A DNA stretch of 16,131 nucleotides. Source: Myxococcales bacterium (GTDB taxonomy: Bacteria > Myxococcota > Polyangia > HGW-17 > SLPX01). The position numbers and the translations under genes were made by a program. Shown piece by piece: positions 14,875 to 16,131 of the stretch. Below the pieces are notes generated by a model. The model saw only the letters and a list, made by a program, of their open reading frames with translations. It searched no databases and had not been told where the DNA came from. Every line of letters begins with the position of its first letter. Position 1 is the stretch's first letter. The stretch covers positions 1 to 16,131 of the forward strand of contig SLPX01000153.1 in NCBI GenBank assembly GCA_007131745.1, written 5' to 3'.

Positions 14875-16131
14875 ATGGAACAAAAACAGAAAACAAGATG
14901 TTTCGCCCGTTTTTCATGGTTTTTCAGAACAAAAACGAACCCGCAAACAATTGCCGTTATGATCGCTTCGGCGGCCGTTTTGTTATTGCCTTTCGGGTGC
15001 TCGAAAGATTCCTCATTGCCGGGCGACAACAACAACAACACAGACACCCCATCATTTTGCGGCGACGGGGTGATTACCGGCGATGAAGAGTGCGACGACA
15101 AAAACGTCCGAAACGGCGACGGTTGCAGCAGCGAATGCAAAGTCGAAAGGGGCTGGGAGTGTTTCGGCGAACCATCCGTGTGCAACACCATTTGCGGCGA
15201 TGGTTTGATATACGGCAATGAAGAATGCGACGACGGGAACGATCAGCCGGGCGACGGCTGTTCACCCGATTGCACGGTCGAAGAAGGCTGGCATTGCTCG
15301 GGCCAGCCGTCTGTATGTAGGCCTATCTGCGGCGACGGCGTGATCACCGGAGACCAGGAATGCGACGACGGAAACAACGTTTCCGGGGATGGATGTTCGG
15401 CCGATTGCAAAATCGAGCCAGGATACGATTGCCATGGCGAACCTTCGGTATGCGTCACGAGCTGTGGCGACGGCAAAATTGCACCCGGTGAAGAATGCGA
15501 CGACGGGAACGATCAGCCGGGCGACGGCTGTTCCCCCGATTGCACGGTCGAACCCGGCTGGGAATGCATCGGCGAACCATCGATTTGCACACCCATCTGC
15601 GGCGACGGCGTGATCACCGGAGACCAGGAATGCGACGACGGCAACGACGTTTCCGGCGATGGGTGTTCGGCCGATTGTAAAATCGAAGCAGGATTCGAAT
15701 GCCAAGGCGAACCGTCGGTTTGCACCACGACTTGCGGCGACGGCATAAGAGCGGGTGACGAGGAATGCGACGACGGGAACAACACACCGGGCGACGGTTG
15801 CTCGCCCGAATGCACGGTCGAACCCGGCTGGCAGTGTTCGGGCCAGCCTTCGGTGTGCACCCCAGTGTGCGGCGACGGGATAATCACCGGAGACCAGGAG
15901 TGTGACGACGGAAACAGCACGCCCGGAGATGGTTGCTCCGCGGATTGCACAATCGAAACCGGGTGGGTGTGTGCGGGCGAACCTTCGGTATGCACAACAG
16001 TCTGCGGAGACGGACTGGTAAGGGGCGCGGAAGAATGCGACGACGGAAACAATGCTCCCGGAGACGGCTGCTCGCCCGAATGCACGGTCGAACCCGGCTG
16101 GCAGTGTTCGGGCCAGCCTTCGGTGTGCACC
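14875..16131 (+). CDS. DUF4215 (Myxococcus cysteine-rich repeat) probable lipoprotein, 3' end beyond window
   Basis: 419 codons are open from ATG 14875, with AAGGAG 8 nt upstream, to the right edge. A long basic N-terminus, a hydrophobic helix (about 26-40) and P-F-G-C42 suggest a lipoprotein signal with a non-standard lipobox. A short linker with four Asn (52-55 region) leads into eight tandem 45-residue DUF4215 repeats. Each begins C-G-D-G, contains ECDDGN and GDGCSxxC, and ends near E-P-S-V-C; six Cys per unit predict three disulfides. The protein should be on the cell surface, as a stalk-like or binding domain; ligand unknown. The first repeat differs most (ECDDKN). A C-terminal domain may lie beyond the window. 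It follows the DUF4143 remnant on the same strand but has its own promoter. Confidence 0.92.
   Translation, partial: MEQKQKTRCFARFSWFFRTKTNPQTIAVMIASAAVLLLPFGCSKDSSLPGDNNNNTDTPSFCGDGVITGDEECDDKNVRNGDGCSSECKVERGWECFGEPSVCNTICGDGLIYGNEECDDGNDQPGDGCSPDCTVEEGWHCSGQPSVCRPICGDGVITGDQECDDGNNVSGDGCSADCKIEPGYDCHGEPSVCVTSCGDGKIAPGEECDDGNDQPGDGCSPDCTVEPGWECIGEPSICTPICGDGVITGDQECDDGNDVSGDGCSADCKIEAGFECQGEPSVCTTTCGDGIRAGDEECDDGNNTPGDGCSPECTVEPGWQCSGQPSVCTPVCGDGIITGDQECDDGNSTPGDGCSADCTIETGWVCAGEPSVCTTVCGDGLVRGAEECDDGNNAPGDGCSPECTVEPGWQCSGQPSVCT
15058..16131. repeat. 135-bp tandem repeat array, eight units, with 270-bp super-period
   Basis: Units begin at 15058, 15193, 15328, 15463, 15598, 15733, 15868 and 16003; the last is cut by the edge. 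Units two apart are more alike than neighbours. For example 15799-15861 equals 16069-16131, and 15220-15282 matches 15490-15552 except at one base, both at an offset of 270 bp. Confidence 0.95.

Noticed and set aside
15243..16130. Long minus-strand open frames through the repeat array
   Set aside because: They are the periodic antisense of the DUF4215 units, share the 135-bp period, and lack ribosome sites; the plus strand has a promoter, ribosome site, signal and family match.

Overview
The window reads as chromosomal DNA of a Gram-negative, deltaproteobacterial-type organism (Myxococcota/Bradymonadia-like or a related lineage, probably known mainly from metagenomes). The reasons are a Ser/Thr kinase with a C-terminal PEGA domain, a LysM-TPR envelope protein, a lipoprotein built from 45-residue DUF4215 ('Myxococcus cysteine-rich') repeats, and a RayT-like protein of a type common in that group. 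By eye the base composition is moderate, not the very high GC of classical myxobacteria. No rRNA, tRNA, CRISPR array or intact insertion sequence was seen.

Left part (1-6482), signalling and envelope. A response regulator with an acidic and Pro/Ala-rich tail runs off the left edge. It is divergent, across 63 bp, from a GGDEF-type protein whose signature motif is degenerate (GPDEF). Next on the minus strand is a two-gene unit: a transmembrane Ser/Thr kinase (kinase - TM - PEGA), then a secreted LysM/TPR protein. Divergent from the kinase is an unrecognised acidic single-pass membrane protein with a run of four cysteines. Its 3' end overlaps thiI.

Middle part (6448-9199) is a tightly overlapping minus-strand unit: a peptide deformylase homologue with an apparent export/lipoprotein signal, an extensin-like/M15-like putative zinc peptidase, and ThiI (tRNA 4-thiouridine synthase without a rhodanese domain).

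The sulfate-activation part (9306-14145, minus strand) runs, in transcription order, RayT-like HuH protein, flavodoxin-like protein, APS kinase CysC, ATP sulfurylase small subunit CysD, and the CysN-CysC fusion. Together CysD, CysN and the two APS kinase domains convert sulfate to APS and then PAPS. No PAPS reductase is in view, so the PAPS could serve assimilation or sulfation. The RayT homologue appears to have Cys where the family has its catalytic Tyr.

Right part (14312-16131, plus strand) holds a truncated remnant of a DUF4143-type ATPase, then a well-formed promoter and ribosome site driving the repeat lipoprotein, which is open at the right edge. Its repeats show a second-order 270-bp periodicity, suggesting recent expansion by duplication of two-unit blocks.

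Nothing here is clearly a new defence or biosynthetic system. The points most worth a second look are the exported-looking deformylase and its coupled operon, the Tyr-to-Cys RayT protein sitting with sulfate-activation genes, the cysteine-run membrane protein divergent from the kinase, and the in-frame repeat tracts.
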